From Mollicutes bacterium PWAP (lineage in GTDB: Bacteria; Bacillota_I; Bacilli_A; Mycoplasmatales; Metamycoplasmataceae): 10,554 nucleotides of DNA. Every line of letters starts with the position of its first letter. Position 1 is the first letter of the stretch. The DNA is taken from positions 1 through 10,554 of the forward strand of contig JAIFTM010000070.1 in the NCBI GenBank assembly GCA_019661745.1, given 5' to 3'. The translations under genes were made by a program, and so were the position numbers. Below the pieces are notes generated by a model that did no database searches, was not told the DNA's origin, and worked only from the letters and a program-made list of their open reading frames with translations. Positions 1-9,241 of this stretch are shown here, in pieces.

Positions 1-6
1 TATATA

Positions 7-30
7 TATAATATATTTTAAAAAAAGGAG
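7..30 (+). promoter_or_regulatory. Possible -10 element and ribosome binding site of gyrB
   Basis: A perfect TATAAT lies at 7-12 inside an alternating TA run, and a strong Shine-Dalgarno sequence (AGGAG, 26-30) stands five bases before the gyrB ATG at 36. If the -10 is used, transcription would begin near base 19 and leave a leader of about 17 bases. The TA run makes a chance TATAAT likely and the window edge hides any -35 or upstream gene, so the promoter is only a suggestion. The ribosome binding site is firm and decides the gyrB start. Confidence 0.4.
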
Positions 31-35
31 ATAAA

Positions 36-1949
36 ATGTCAGAATATGGTGCAGATAATATACAAGTCCTTGAAGGTTTAGAAGCAGTGAGGAAAAGACC
101 CGGAATGTATATTGGGTCTACAAACAATAAAGGACTTCATCACATGATTTGAGAAATTGTTGATAACTCAATTGATGAAGCAATGGCTGGTTTTGCAGAT
201 AAGGTAAAAATTATCATAACAAAAGAAGGGGCTATTAGAGTTGAAGATAATGGTCGTGGTATTCCTGTTGCTAAACATGCCAAAACTGGCATTTCTTCTG
301 TTGAAACTGTTTTAACTATTTTACATGCTGGAGGTAAATTTGATAGCTCCACATATAAAGTTTCTGGAGGTCTTCATGGTGTTGGGGCCTCTGTTGTTAA
401 TGCTCTTTCCAAATATTTAAAAGTTTGAGTAAAAAGAGATAAAAAAGAATATTATGCTGAATTTACAAAAGGTAAAATTTTTAAAGCTCTTTCTGAAATA
501 GGTTTTTCTGAAAAAACAGGAACAACAATTGAATTTTTTCCAGACTTTGAAATAATGGACCATAATGAATTTTCTTTAAGAACCATTGTTGAAAGGGTTA
601 AACAAACTGCATATCTTAATAAAGAACTTAAACTTCAAGTAATTGATGAAAGAGTAAATTATAATAAAGAATTTTATTTTAAGGGTGGTATTGTTGAATT
701 TGTTAATGAAATTAACAAAGGAAAAGATGCTATAAATGAAGATGTTATTTATTCAGAAGATTCTATGAATGGTGATGATGGTGACATTCATGTAGAGGTT
801 GCAATGCAATATACTTCAACTTATTCTGCAAATATAAATTCATATGCAAATAATATTGCAACTATTGAAGGTGGTTCACACGAAAAAGGTTTTATTGATG
901 CCGTTCATAGAATATTAAATAATTATGCTGGTCAAAATAAAATATTTAAATCTGCATCAGATAAATTTGGTGTCGAAGATATTAAAGAAGGTTTAACTGC
1001 AATTATTTCAATAAAACATCCAGATCCAATTTTTGAAGGTCAAACAAAAGGTAAGCTTGGGAATAAAGATGCCCGTAAAATTGTTAATAAAGTATTTTCA
1101 AACGCTTTAGAAAGATATTTGATGGAAAATCCAATTATAGCGACTAAAATAATCAATAAAATTTTATTAGCTAAAAAAGCTAGGTTTAATGCTTTACAAG
1201 CTAGAGAAACAACAAGAAAAAAATCTGGTTATGATGTAGGTTCTCTACCTGGTAAATTAGCAGATAATAGTTCTAAAAATCCCACTATTTCAGAAGTTTA
1301 TATTGTTGAGGGTGATTCTGCTGGGGGATCTGCTAAAATGGGTAGAGATAGAGAAACACAAGCAATATTACCTTTAAGAGGTAAAGTTATTAATTCTGAA
1401 AAAGCTAGAATTGATAAAGTTTTTGCTAATAATGAAATAGGTTCAATGATTACTGCTTTAGGAACTGGTGTTGGAGAAGAATTTAATATTAATAAATTAA
1501 GATATCATAAAATTATAATAATGACTGATGCTGATGTTGATGGTGCACATATTAGAACTTTATTACTTACATTTTTATATAGATATTTAAGACCTTTAAT
1601 TGAATATGGTTTTGTTTATATTGCCCAACCTCCGTTATATAGAGTTGCCTATAATAAACAATTTGTTTATTTATATACAGATTATGAAAAAGAATCTCAT
1701 TTAGCGACACTTCCTGAAGGTGCTAAATACACAATTCAAAGATATAAAGGTCTTGGAGAAATGGATCCCGATCAGCTTTGAGAAACTACAATGGACCCCG
1801 AAAATAGAAAAATGCTTCAAGTTCAAATTGAAGATTCTGCTGTTTCTGATTTAACATTTAGTATTTTAATGGGAGATGAAGTTGAACCTAGACGTGATTT
1901 TATTAATGAAAATGCTACTTATGGGTTTAAAACGGATTTAGATTTATAG
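36..1949 (+). CDS. gyrB: DNA gyrase subunit B (ATPase subunit)
   Basis: This is the ATP-hydrolysing, metal-binding subunit of the type IIA topoisomerase that introduces negative supercoils; it works in the cytoplasm as an A2B2 complex with the next gene product. The 637-residue protein has the GHKL ATPase fold at its N-terminus: E40 and N44 in the [10 protein letters not shown] segment, DNGRGIP at 71-77 and [14 protein letters not shown] starting at 111. The QTK loop is at 336-338. The Toprim domain has [10 protein letters not shown] at 425-434 and DADVDGAH at 498-505, which supply the metal-binding acidic residues. The stretch [15 protein letters not shown] and the C-terminal EPRRDFI.ENA are typical of GyrB. 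Pairing with a GyrA that carries a GyrA box argues against ParE. Three Trp codons are TGA (150, 426 and 1779); with the standard code the gene would look broken. The length is normal for the short Gram-positive/mollicute type without the enterobacterial insert. The start follows a strong AGGAG at 26-30. Confidence 0.97.
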
Positions 1950-1961
1950 AAAGGGTGGATT

Positions 1962-4643
1962 ATGTCAAAAAACAATAAGAAAAAAGAATATGAATATATT
2001 GATGAAGTTATTTCAGAAGATGAAATTTTAGAAGAAAAAAAATCTTCTATTTTTGGAGATGATGATTTTGATATTTCTACCTCAAATTCTAATGAAGAAA
2101 AAAACTTAAGAAAAAAAGTAAAAGTTGAAGAAGATTTTTTAATTGATAAAGTTGAATCACAAATTATAAGTGAAGAAGATAAAAACATATTTCCTATAAA
2201 TGTTGAAGAAGAAATGAGAAAATCTTTCTTAGAATATGCAATGAGTGTTATTGTGTCTCGTGCTCTTCCTGATTCTAGAGATGGATTTAAACCTGTTCAT
2301 CGTAGAATTATTTATGGAATGAAACAATTAGGAATGACTCATAAATCTCCTCATAAAAAATCTGCAAGAATTGTTGGTGATGTGCTTGGTAAATATCACC
2401 CTCACGGAGATAGTTCAGTTTATGAAGCTATGGTTCGTATGGCTAGAGATTTTTCTATGAGATACCCTTTAGTTGATGGACATGGTAATTTTGGTTCAAT
2501 TGATGGAGATCGGGCAGCAGCTATGCGTTATACCGAAGCTAGATTGAGTAAAATTGCTGAAGTTATGGTTGACTCACTAAATAAAAACACAGTAGATTTT
2601 GTAGATAATTATGATGGTTCAGATAAAGAACCAGAAGTGTTGCCTTCTAGAATTCCTAACTTATTTATAATGGGTTCAACAGGCATTGCTGTTGGTATGG
2701 CAACTTCTATTCCTCCACATTCACTATCTGAAATGATTGATGCCGCTGTTTATTTAGCTAGAAATGAAGAAGCTTCTACTGAAGATTTAATGCAATTTGT
2801 TAAAGCTCCTGATTTTCCAACTGGCGGAATTATTATGGGTACAAGTGGAATCAAAACAGCTTATGAAACTGGTAAAGGTTTTTTAACTTTAAGAAGTAAG
2901 ACTTACATTGAAGAACTTTCAAATGGAAAATTTAGAATTATTGTTACTGAAATTCCTTATATGGTTAATAAATCTAACATGATTGAAAAAATTGCACAAC
3001 TTGTTAAAGGTAAAATTATTGATGGAATTACTGATTTACGTGATGAAACTTCTCGAGAAGGAATTAGAGTTGTTATTGAAGTTAAAAGAGATGTTGTTCC
3101 TGAGGTTGTTTTAAATAAACTTTTTAAATTAACAAAATTACAAACTAATTTTTCTATGAATATGATTGCATTAGTTGATGGAAAACCCCAACCGCTAACA
3201 CTTAAAAAATCTTTACAAGTATATTTGAAACATCAAATTAATATAGTTACTAGAAGAACTACTTTTGATTTTAACAAATCTGAAAATAGAGCCCATATTG
3301 TTAGGGGACTTATGGTAGCAATCAATAAAATAGATAAAGTTATTTCAATAATACGTTCTTCTAAAACAGATGTTGAAGCCATGAGGTCACTTGAAAATTA
3401 TTTTAATTTAGATGATATTCAATCTAAAGCTATTATTGAAATGAAGCTTTCAAGGCTTACAGGACTTGCTATTGATAAATTAAAAATAGAATTAAATGAA
3501 TTAGAAATTGAAATTTCTAGTTATAAAAATATTCTTGAAAATAAAAATGTTTTAATTGAATTAATTATTTCTGAAATTCTTGAAATTAAAAATAAATTTA
3601 GTGATGAAAGAAAAACTGAAATTATTGAAGGTTCTTCAAATATTACTGATGAAGATCTTATACCAAAACAAAAAATAGCAATTATGGTTAGTTCTAAAGG
3701 TTATACTAAGCGCGTTTCTTTAATAGAATTTGGAGTTCAAAGAAGAGGGGGAGTAGGTTCTAAAGGGGCTTCCACTTATTCCGATGATGATGTTAAAGAT
3801 ATTATTACTACTACAACTCATACAGATCTTCTTATTTTTACTTCTAATGCTAAAGTATATAGAATTAGAGCACATCAAATTCCTTCTTTAAGTAAACAAG
3901 CAAAAGGAATTCCTTTTCAAAATATTATTCCCATAGAAAAAAATGAAAAAGTTATTTCCATTTTGCCAGTTAATGATTATGAAAATAAATATCTTATTAC
4001 TGTTTCAAAAAATGGAATTGTTAAAAAATCTCAAATTGATTTATTTAAAAGAATTAATAGAAATGGTAAAAGAGCTTTTGGTTTAAAAGAAGGAGATTCT
4101 TTAATTAGTGCTTTTGTAGGGTATGATAATCAAGAAATTATAATAGGTGGCTCTAACGGTAAGGTTGTTAGATTTGATTTAGATTCTGTAAGATCTTTAA
4201 GTAGAACTGCAAGTGGTGTTAAAGGTATGAATTTAGACATAAATAATAAAGAACACGTTGTTAGTGCTTCTGTTGTTTCTAAGGGTCAATATTTATTACT
4301 TTCAATAGGTTCCAAAGGTTTTGGTAAAAAATCTGCCGTCAATGAATATAGAAAAACTTCTCGTGGTTCCAAAGGTGTTAAAACTATCAATATATCAAAA
4401 GCAGGTTCTGTTAAATATGTAGGGCCTGTTAAAGGCGATGAAGATATAATGATAATAACTAAAAAAGGACTCACTATTAGAACAAACTTACTTCATGTAG
4501 CTACAAGTAGCAGGGGTGCAAAAGGTGTTAAAATCATCACTTTAAAAGAAAATGATCAAATAAAATCTGTTTCTCTTATTGCAGTTTCACAAATTGAAGA
4601 AGAAGTAAAGAAAGAAACAAAAGAAATTTCATTAGACTTATAA
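1962..4643 (+). CDS. gyrA: DNA gyrase subunit A (DNA cleavage and rejoining subunit)
   Basis: GyrA cuts and rejoins the DNA gate segment through a covalent phosphotyrosine link and wraps DNA with its C-terminal domain. The 893-residue product starts with about 70 lysine-, glutamate- and serine-rich residues absent from E. coli GyrA; homology begins at [17 protein letters not shown] (80-96). The catalytic tyrosine is Y190 in AAAMRYTE. The quinolone region reads [14 protein letters not shown], with S151 and E155 at the positions of E. coli Ser83 and Asp87. The GyrA box QRRGGVG is at 593-599, which separates this protein from ParC. It is followed by degenerate repeats of the C-terminal beta-pinwheel (for example SKGFGKKS and KKGLTIRT) and an acidic tail ending EISLDL. 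The gene starts 12 bases after gyrB ends, behind a GGGTGG-like ribosome binding site (about 1952-1958), so the two are co-transcribed. The protein has no tryptophan at all. The start could lie further in, but this ATG has the ribosome site and the operon spacing. Confidence 0.97.
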   Translation: MSKNNKKKEYEYIDEVISEDEILEEKKSSIFGDDDFDISTSNSNEEKNLRKKVKVEEDFLIDKVESQIISEEDKNIFPINVEEEMRKSFLEYAMSVIVSRALPDSRDGFKPVHRRIIYGMKQLGMTHKSPHKKSARIVGDVLGKYHPHGDSSVYEAMVRMARDFSMRYPLVDGHGNFGSIDGDRAAAMRYTEARLSKIAEVMVDSLNKNTVDFVDNYDGSDKEPEVLPSRIPNLFIMGSTGIAVGMATSIPPHSLSEMIDAAVYLARNEEASTEDLMQFVKAPDFPTGGIIMGTSGIKTAYETGKGFLTLRSKTYIEELSNGKFRIIVTEIPYMVNKSNMIEKIAQLVKGKIIDGITDLRDETSREGIRVVIEVKRDVVPEVVLNKLFKLTKLQTNFSMNMIALVDGKPQPLTLKKSLQVYLKHQINIVTRRTTFDFNKSENRAHIVRGLMVAINKIDKVISIIRSSKTDVEAMRSLENYFNLDDIQSKAIIEMKLSRLTGLAIDKLKIELNELEIEISSYKNILENKNVLIELIISEILEIKNKFSDERKTEIIEGSSNITDEDLIPKQKIAIMVSSKGYTKRVSLIEFGVQRRGGVGSKGASTYSDDDVKDIITTTTHTDLLIFTSNAKVYRIRAHQIPSLSKQAKGIPFQNIIPIEKNEKVISILPVNDYENKYLITVSKNGIVKKSQIDLFKRINRNGKRAFGLKEGDSLISAFVGYDNQEIIIGGSNGKVVRFDLDSVRSLSRTASGVKGMNLDINNKEHVVSASVVSKGQYLLLSIGSKGFGKKSAVNEYRKTSRGSKGVKTINISKAGSVKYVGPVKGDEDIMIITKKGLTIRTNLLHVATSSRGAKGVKIITLKENDQIKSVSLIAVSQIEEEVKKETKEISLDL

Positions 4644-4646
4644 TAA

Positions 4647-4698
4647 TAATTAAATAATAAAAAAACTCATTTGAATGAGTTTTTTTATTATTTAATTA
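4647..4698. terminator. Bidirectional intrinsic terminator between gyrA and the convergent lipoprotein gene
   Basis: Bases 4647-4671 and 4674-4698 form a perfect 25-bp inverted repeat with only TG between the arms. The core pairs ACTCA with TGAGT around a TTTGAA loop. A run of seven T follows the core on the plus strand, and by symmetry seven A precede it, which become a U tract in the minus-strand transcript. It begins three bases after the gyrA stop. Its right arm includes the last two codons and the TAA of the minus-strand lipoprotein gene, so one element can serve both converging operons. Confidence 0.85.
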
Positions 4699-6065
4699 TC
4701 TCTTTTTTTTAGTCAATAAACACCTTTATCTTCATAATATGAATATAGGTTATTATCGTTTATTACAATTTGATTATTTTTAAAATAATTATCTTGTTTT
4801 GCATTATTATAAAAGCTAACTGCTTCAGAAAATAAAGATATATTTCTTAAACTTAAAAATGCTCTTAATTGTTTTTTATTATTTTCAAAATAACTTCCAT
4901 TAAAAGTAAGAGTTGAGTTTTTATAAATTGGCATAACTCCAAAAACTTTATGAATTGAAATAGATGTTAAACCTTTTTTTAAATTTAAAGTTTTTATTTC
5001 TTTTTTTATAATTTCGCCATCATAAATATAACCATTTCACATATCCATTAAATCCACCTGATTTTTAGAAGCATACTCATCAAGTTCATCTTTATAATAA
5101 TTTGAATAAGTGTCCATAGAAACTTTTTTTGGCAAATCTAATATACCTTTACCCATTGGCGCATCATTTCCAGAATAAAACTTATAACTTTTTAAATCAT
5201 TAAATTTTTTTGTTTCCATTAAATCACTATAATTATTATCAATATTTTTTTCTACATTTTCCAAATTAATTTGATTTTTTTTCGTTGTTAATGGTCCCCC
5301 ATCAATCAATAAAGCATCTAAATCTTTTTTAAGAAAATTATTTGTTTTATAATCCATATTTGCTATTTCCATATTTACTATTTCGTTATTTGATGGATCT
5401 AATTTTTTAATTTCTCAATTCAAAAATATTTTTTGGTTCATTGCTTCATTCACCAATAAATATTGGTCTTCTTCAAAAGAATTTTCTAAATCATTAAAAT
5501 TATATTCATCATTAATATTCGAAAATTGTCTTTTTGTTGTTCCTAAGTATTTAAAAACAATTAATAATTTTAATATTTCATTTTTAATTGATTCAAATAT
5601 TATTTCATTATTTATGACTTGAATGGTGTAGTCAACAGCAAGCTTTATATTTGATGGAATTTCATTTTCAAGATCTGTAATCATAAAATGATCTTTTAAA
5701 TCTTGTTTAGTATATTTTAAAGTTCCGTCAGGTTTAGTCATTGAAAGCAAATGTTGTGAAAAAGTAAAATTAATATAATTTCCATCTTCTTGAATTTTAT
5801 TTTCTAAGAAAGTTTTTGCAACTATATTAAAATTATTATTATTATAAAGATTGTCTAAATCAATTCCTATTTCTAAATCTTGAATTAATGCATCTCTTCA
5901 AATAGATTCAAATGCGCTTTCTGCTGAATTTGTTTTATATTTGTCATATAATTTTAAAGTTTCCTCTTGAAAGTTGTCACTTGAACATGATATAACTGTT
6001 GTAATTGGGATTGCTATATTTAATATACTTCCTAATATAAATAATGATTTCTTTTTTCTTTTCAT
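4692..6065 (-). CDS. Surface lipoprotein, P60-like (second gene of a two-gene membrane-protein operon)
   Basis: The 457-residue product begins with a lipoprotein signal peptide: a basic start (MKRKKKS), a hydrophobic stretch from about 8 to 25, and a lipobox VISC with the acylated cysteine at position 27. It should be anchored by lipid on the outer face of the membrane. No enzyme motif is visible; the mature part is hydrophilic and rich in Asn, Lys and Asp. Residues 376-382 read GVMPIYK, a motif that recurs in the upstream gene. Four Trp codons are TGA (minus strand, about 5897, 5417, 5036 and 4715), so it appears as fragments under the standard code. The ATG overlaps the upstream stop as TAATG, and no separate promoter or strong ribosome site is visible, so translation is probably coupled. 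Architecture and pairing recall the P60 lipoprotein of the M. hominis P60/P80 complex; this is recalled from family knowledge and not confirmed by alignment. The TAA stop lies inside the shared terminator. Confidence 0.85.
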
Positions 6066-8221
6066 TAAATTAGTCCTTCCATAAGTTTTTGCAACTCTTT
6101 ATCAATATCTTGAATATTTTGAATATTTAAACCGCTTCCTAAAGCTAAAGAACTATAAATTTTTTCAACACCATTACTATAATGTTCATTAAAAAATTTC
6201 ATAGGATTATTTGAAGAACCAATTTGTGAAACTTGTTTTGAATATTCAGATAAATCGCCTTTTTTAATAAGTTCTAACATTTTATTGAAATCTATTGTAG
6301 AATTAGAATTTTTAGTATTATATTTGTCTACTTCTATACGCATTTTATCTTGAAAAAGCCCTTGTTCATTTGTGTCATTAATTCCTATTGTCCCGACAAG
6401 AGATTGCATAATTGTTGCTTCTGTATAGTGAGAATTTAAAAATGGAGCAATATTAGTATATTTATTTATTTCTTCAGGATTTTCTGCAATTTTTTGTAGT
6501 TCTTCTAAAAAAACATTATTATTGCTTGTTGGAACAAACTCATCAATACTAAAAAAGTGTAATCCATTTGAAGATATTGTCATATAACTATTGGCAGAAC
6601 CAACAATTTTATAAATGGGCATAATTCCATCTTTTGCACTTCCAGCATTATAGGATTCATTTAAATCACCATTCATATAATTTTTTATTTCTATATTTAA
6701 TTTTTTTAATAGTGCTTCATCATTAAAAATTACATCCGTAATTTCTTTCAAATATTTTTCTGGTTGTGAAATTCAAGTTGGGTCCAAAATACCATTAGCA
6801 CTTTTGTAAATATCCATATAAATATTTGATATTTTATTTTGAAGTTTTACCAAATCTACTGTTCCAAACATGCTTTTAAGAATTTTTTCACTATTATTTG
6901 TGTTATAAATATTGTTTTTATTTAGAGCCAATAGTAATCCTAATTTAAAACCATCTTCATGTGCATCTCCATTTTCTTTGCCTGTAACTGCAGCATGTAG
7001 TGAAGTTTCAACACCTAAAGAACCATCATTTAATTTGGAATCTTCGGAATTAGAACTTGCAATCTTTAGGAAAATTTCTCTTTCTAAGTCAGATGTATTT
7101 GAAATTATAGATTCATTAAGTAAATTTATAACTTGTTCTTTTTTACTATCAATATTTATATTTTTAAGTAGATTTTCATATATTTGCTTATCAACGCTTC
7201 AATTATCTGAATATTTTTCACCTCTTTTAATTGAAATTAATTCATCTTTAATTTCAATAATTTTAGAATCTTTAATAATTTTATCTAGAGTATCTGAAAA
7301 ATTGTTATTATTATTTATAGTTTTTGGTACGCTTATTAAATCAGTAATTTTAGAATCTGTTCCATAAAATCATACTTTTGTAGAAAGTTCTTTATCAGTT
7401 AAACTTACACTTGTTTTAATTTTGTTATCAATTACTGAATTACAATATGCTACTTTTTTTAATCATGGAAAAATTGTATTTTGATTCATCATTTCAACTG
7501 TATATTCTGAATTTCTACTTCAAGTGTTATATCTAACAAATGCTTTATCTTTAACTTGTTTTAAAGCCTCGTTTAAAGCTATTGTGTCTTCAACACTTGA
7601 ACCATAATTTTTATTTAAAAATTCTATTCAAGCTGCGTTTTGTTTTGCTGCGTTTTCATATAAATTATGATTTGCTTGATTTCAAGAGTTTTTTGTTTCT
7701 AGAAGAAAATTTTTATGGGAATTAATAACATTTTCAAAAGGAAGTAATAATTTAGGATATTTATTAATGTCAAAAGTATCGTTAATAAAAATTTTGTCTA
7801 AATGGTTTAGGTTTTCTTTTAAATCAGTTTTTTCTTTAATTTTATCATTTAAATTATCAATAGCTTTTTGATCTTTATGATTTTTACCTTTTTCTAAACT
7901 TAATGATTTATTTAAAGAAAAAATATCTCAATCAAATCATTGTTTTTGTAATTCTATTGAACCACTTTGTTCTTGATCATATAAAATTTTAATTGCAAAA
8001 TTTGACCCTTGTGAAACCGCTTGATCTAATTTATATGAATTTTGATCTTTATTCAAAGCATTGTCAATAAGACCAAATAATGGATCATCACTTAATACAT
8101 CTTGTGCAGATTTATCATTTTTGTCTCTATTAACAAGTGGTATTGCTACTGAAGAGGCTATACCACCAGCTAAAATTAAACCAACTGAAACACCAATTCC
8201 TATTTTTAAACCTTTTTTCAT
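6065..8221 (-). CDS. Exported or membrane-anchored surface protein, P80-like (first gene of the operon)
   Basis: The 718-residue product has a basic N-terminus (MKKGLK) and a hydrophobic segment at about 7-30 (GIGVSVGLILAGGIASSVAI) with no cysteine, so it carries either a cleavable type I signal or an uncleaved anchor, not a lipobox. The rest is hydrophilic, helix-prone and rich in Asn, Lys and Ser, with no other membrane segment obvious. Residues 532-538 read GIMPIYK, followed by a strand-like stretch (SYMTISSNGLHFFSIDEF); the downstream lipoprotein has the same motif. Nine Trp codons are TGA; I read every codon between about 6752 and 7937 and found no TAA or TAG. The start has a good AAGGAG (8228-8233) six bases upstream. 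A large non-lipoprotein followed directly by a lipoprotein matches the P80/P60 arrangement of M. hominis, which points to a surface complex; function (adhesion, uptake or other) cannot be told from sequence. Other mycoplasma surface-protein families are possible. Confidence 0.83.
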
Positions 8222-8227
8222 ATTTAA

Positions 8228-8265
8228 CTCCTTAAAAATTTATTTATATTATAGTATATATTATA
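8228..8265 (-). promoter_or_regulatory. Promoter and ribosome binding site of the minus-strand surface-protein operon
   Basis: Read on the minus strand, TATAAT occurs at 8265-8260 and again at 8253-8248, followed by AAGGAG at 8233-8228 and the ATG at 8221. Either -10 would give a short leader of roughly 20-30 bases. No convincing -35 is visible, which is common in mycoplasmas. AT-rich sequence makes individual -10 matches weak, but the region is the only intergenic space upstream of the operon. Confidence 0.5.
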
Positions 8266-8267
8266 AT
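8262..8267 (+). promoter_or_regulatory. -10 element of the plus-strand operon, placing the transcript start at the ATG
   Basis: A perfect TATAAT at 8262-8267 ends seven bases before the ATG at 8275. With the usual spacing the first transcribed base would be about 8273-8275, giving a leaderless or nearly leaderless mRNA. This agrees with the lack of any Shine-Dalgarno sequence before this gene (upstream bases are ATTATAAGT). The element lies within the palindrome ATTATAAT (8260-8267), so the same bases also read as a -10 on the minus strand. Confidence 0.5.
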
Positions 8268-8274
8268 TATAAGT

Positions 8275-8895
8275 ATGGCAAGAATAAATGAAGTAGAACA
8301 AAAATTAGGTATAGAAATAGTTAATTTTTTAGAAAAAAACAATTTTAATTATATTATTGATGGAGTTTTAAATATTTATGTAGATATGAAACTTATAAAT
8401 AAAGACACAAATATTAATTCAAATTTTTTAATAGAACCTAATGCTTTTTATGCAATAAAAAAACAATTTAAATCTAGAATTTTCAAAAGTAAAGTAAATT
8501 CAATGATTCATTACATTTCTAGTGATGAAGATCCTAAAAAAGTTTCTAGAATTAGAATTTTATTAAATGCTACACCAGAAAAAATAGACTCTTTTGTAAA
8601 TCCTTGAAATAAATTTTTGCGGATATTCACTTTCAACTATTGAACTGTTGAAAAGGCAATAAAATTTTTTCAAAATGATAAAAATACTGGATATTATATT
8701 TTGAGTAAAAAAACAAAAAAAAGCACCATTAATTGATGGCCTAGTTTTGATTGGAATAAAACTTTTAAACATTCCATTTCAAAAAATTGAATTGTCAATG
8801 TTTCTAATGATTTAGAATGATTGAATATAAAAAATTATACTAAAGATTACAAATTGATTTTTAAGCAAAAAAGAGTTATTCCAAATGAAAAATAA
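8275..8895 (+). CDS. Conserved-looking hypothetical protein, Trp-rich C-terminal half
   Basis: I do not recognise this 206-residue protein. It has no signal peptide and no clear membrane segment, so it is probably cytoplasmic. The N-terminal half (MARINEVEQKLGIEIVNFLE and on) looks like a mixed alpha/beta fold and is basic, with a lysine/arginine-rich segment at about 62-95. The C-terminal half has seven Trp (111, 123, 154, 155, 160, 172, 182), many in short aromatic clusters such as NWWPSFDW. Five are TGA and two (155 and 160) are TGG, the only TGG codons among the window's genes. The reading frame continues without TAA or TAG to 8893-8895. No Shine-Dalgarno precedes the ATG; a -10 element sits immediately upstream, suggesting leaderless translation. 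The 3' end overlaps the next gene by 11 bases, so it is the first gene of an operon with the S1-domain gene and probably pgi. A basic protein next to an S1 protein might bind RNA, but that is a guess. Confidence 0.85.
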
Positions 8896-9217
8896 AATTA
8901 TTTTAAGCGGAAAAGTTTTTTCATATAAAAAATTGAATATTATTGTTAAATTAGATGATGGTACAAAAGGTTTTTTACATGTTTCTAAAGTTAGTGACTA
9001 TTATGTTCAAGATATAAAAAATATTTTAAAACCCAATTTCAATTATTTATTTGAAGTTATTAATTTAAATACAAAAGAAAGAAAATTAAAAGAACTTTCT
9101 TACAAATCTTTAAACCCTAGATATCTTAAAAACCCATTTAAATATGAATTGGAATCTAATAAAAAAGATTTTGAATCATTGAAAGAAAATACTGAAACCA
9201 TATTAAATGAAATATAA
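8885..9217 (+). CDS. Small S1-domain RNA-binding protein (YugI/GSP13/CvfD-like)
   Basis: The 110-residue product is a single S1 (OB-fold) RNA-binding domain at about residues 5-70 plus a short charged tail. Recognisable S1 features are the opening GKVFSYKKLNIIVKLDDGTKGFLH, the HVSKVSD turn, and YVQDIKNIL followed by a strand (FEVINLN). The typical glycine before the last strand is missing (KPNFNYLFEV instead of the usual GD.V). The tail (DFESLKENTETILNEI) resembles the C-terminal end of the small Gram-positive S1 proteins of the YugI/CvfD type, which associate with ribosomes; this likeness is from memory. The ATG lies 11 bases inside the upstream gene in another frame, with only a weak AAAGAG in front, so translation probably depends on coupling. 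The pgi start follows 24 bases after its stop. It has no Trp. Ribosome or mRNA binding is the likely role; the specific target is unknown. Confidence 0.85.
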   Translation: MKNKIILSGKVFSYKKLNIIVKLDDGTKGFLHVSKVSDYYVQDIKNILKPNFNYLFEVINLNTKERKLKELSYKSLNPRYLKNPFKYELESNKKDFESLKENTETILNEI

Positions 9218-9241
9218 TTTATTTATTAAAAAGGAGAAATC

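Noticed and set aside
1..35. Origin of replication next to gyrB
   Set aside because: gyrB lies near oriC in some bacteria, but I see no DnaA box cluster, dnaA or dnaN here, and only 35 bases precede the gene.
36..4643. parE-parC (topoisomerase IV) instead of gyrB-gyrA
   Set aside because: The second protein has the GyrA box QRRGGVG and GyrA-type [14 protein letters not shown] context, and the first has GyrB-type sequence around [10 protein letters not shown].
4703..4710. Run of eight T in the 3' end of the lipoprotein gene as a phase-variation tract
   Set aside because: It is short for a slippery tract, lies within the last few codons, and such runs are expected at this base composition; a slip would change only the tail.
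6912..7367. A 151-residue plus-strand open frame opposite the large surface-protein gene
   Set aside because: It is antisense to a continuous code 4 gene, has no ribosome site, and its composition (Ser/Leu/Phe-rich) is typical of a shadow frame.
4692..8221. The surface-protein region as a set of pseudogene fragments
   Set aside because: The apparent breaks are all TGA in one frame per gene; with UGA as Trp both frames are continuous from start to stop.
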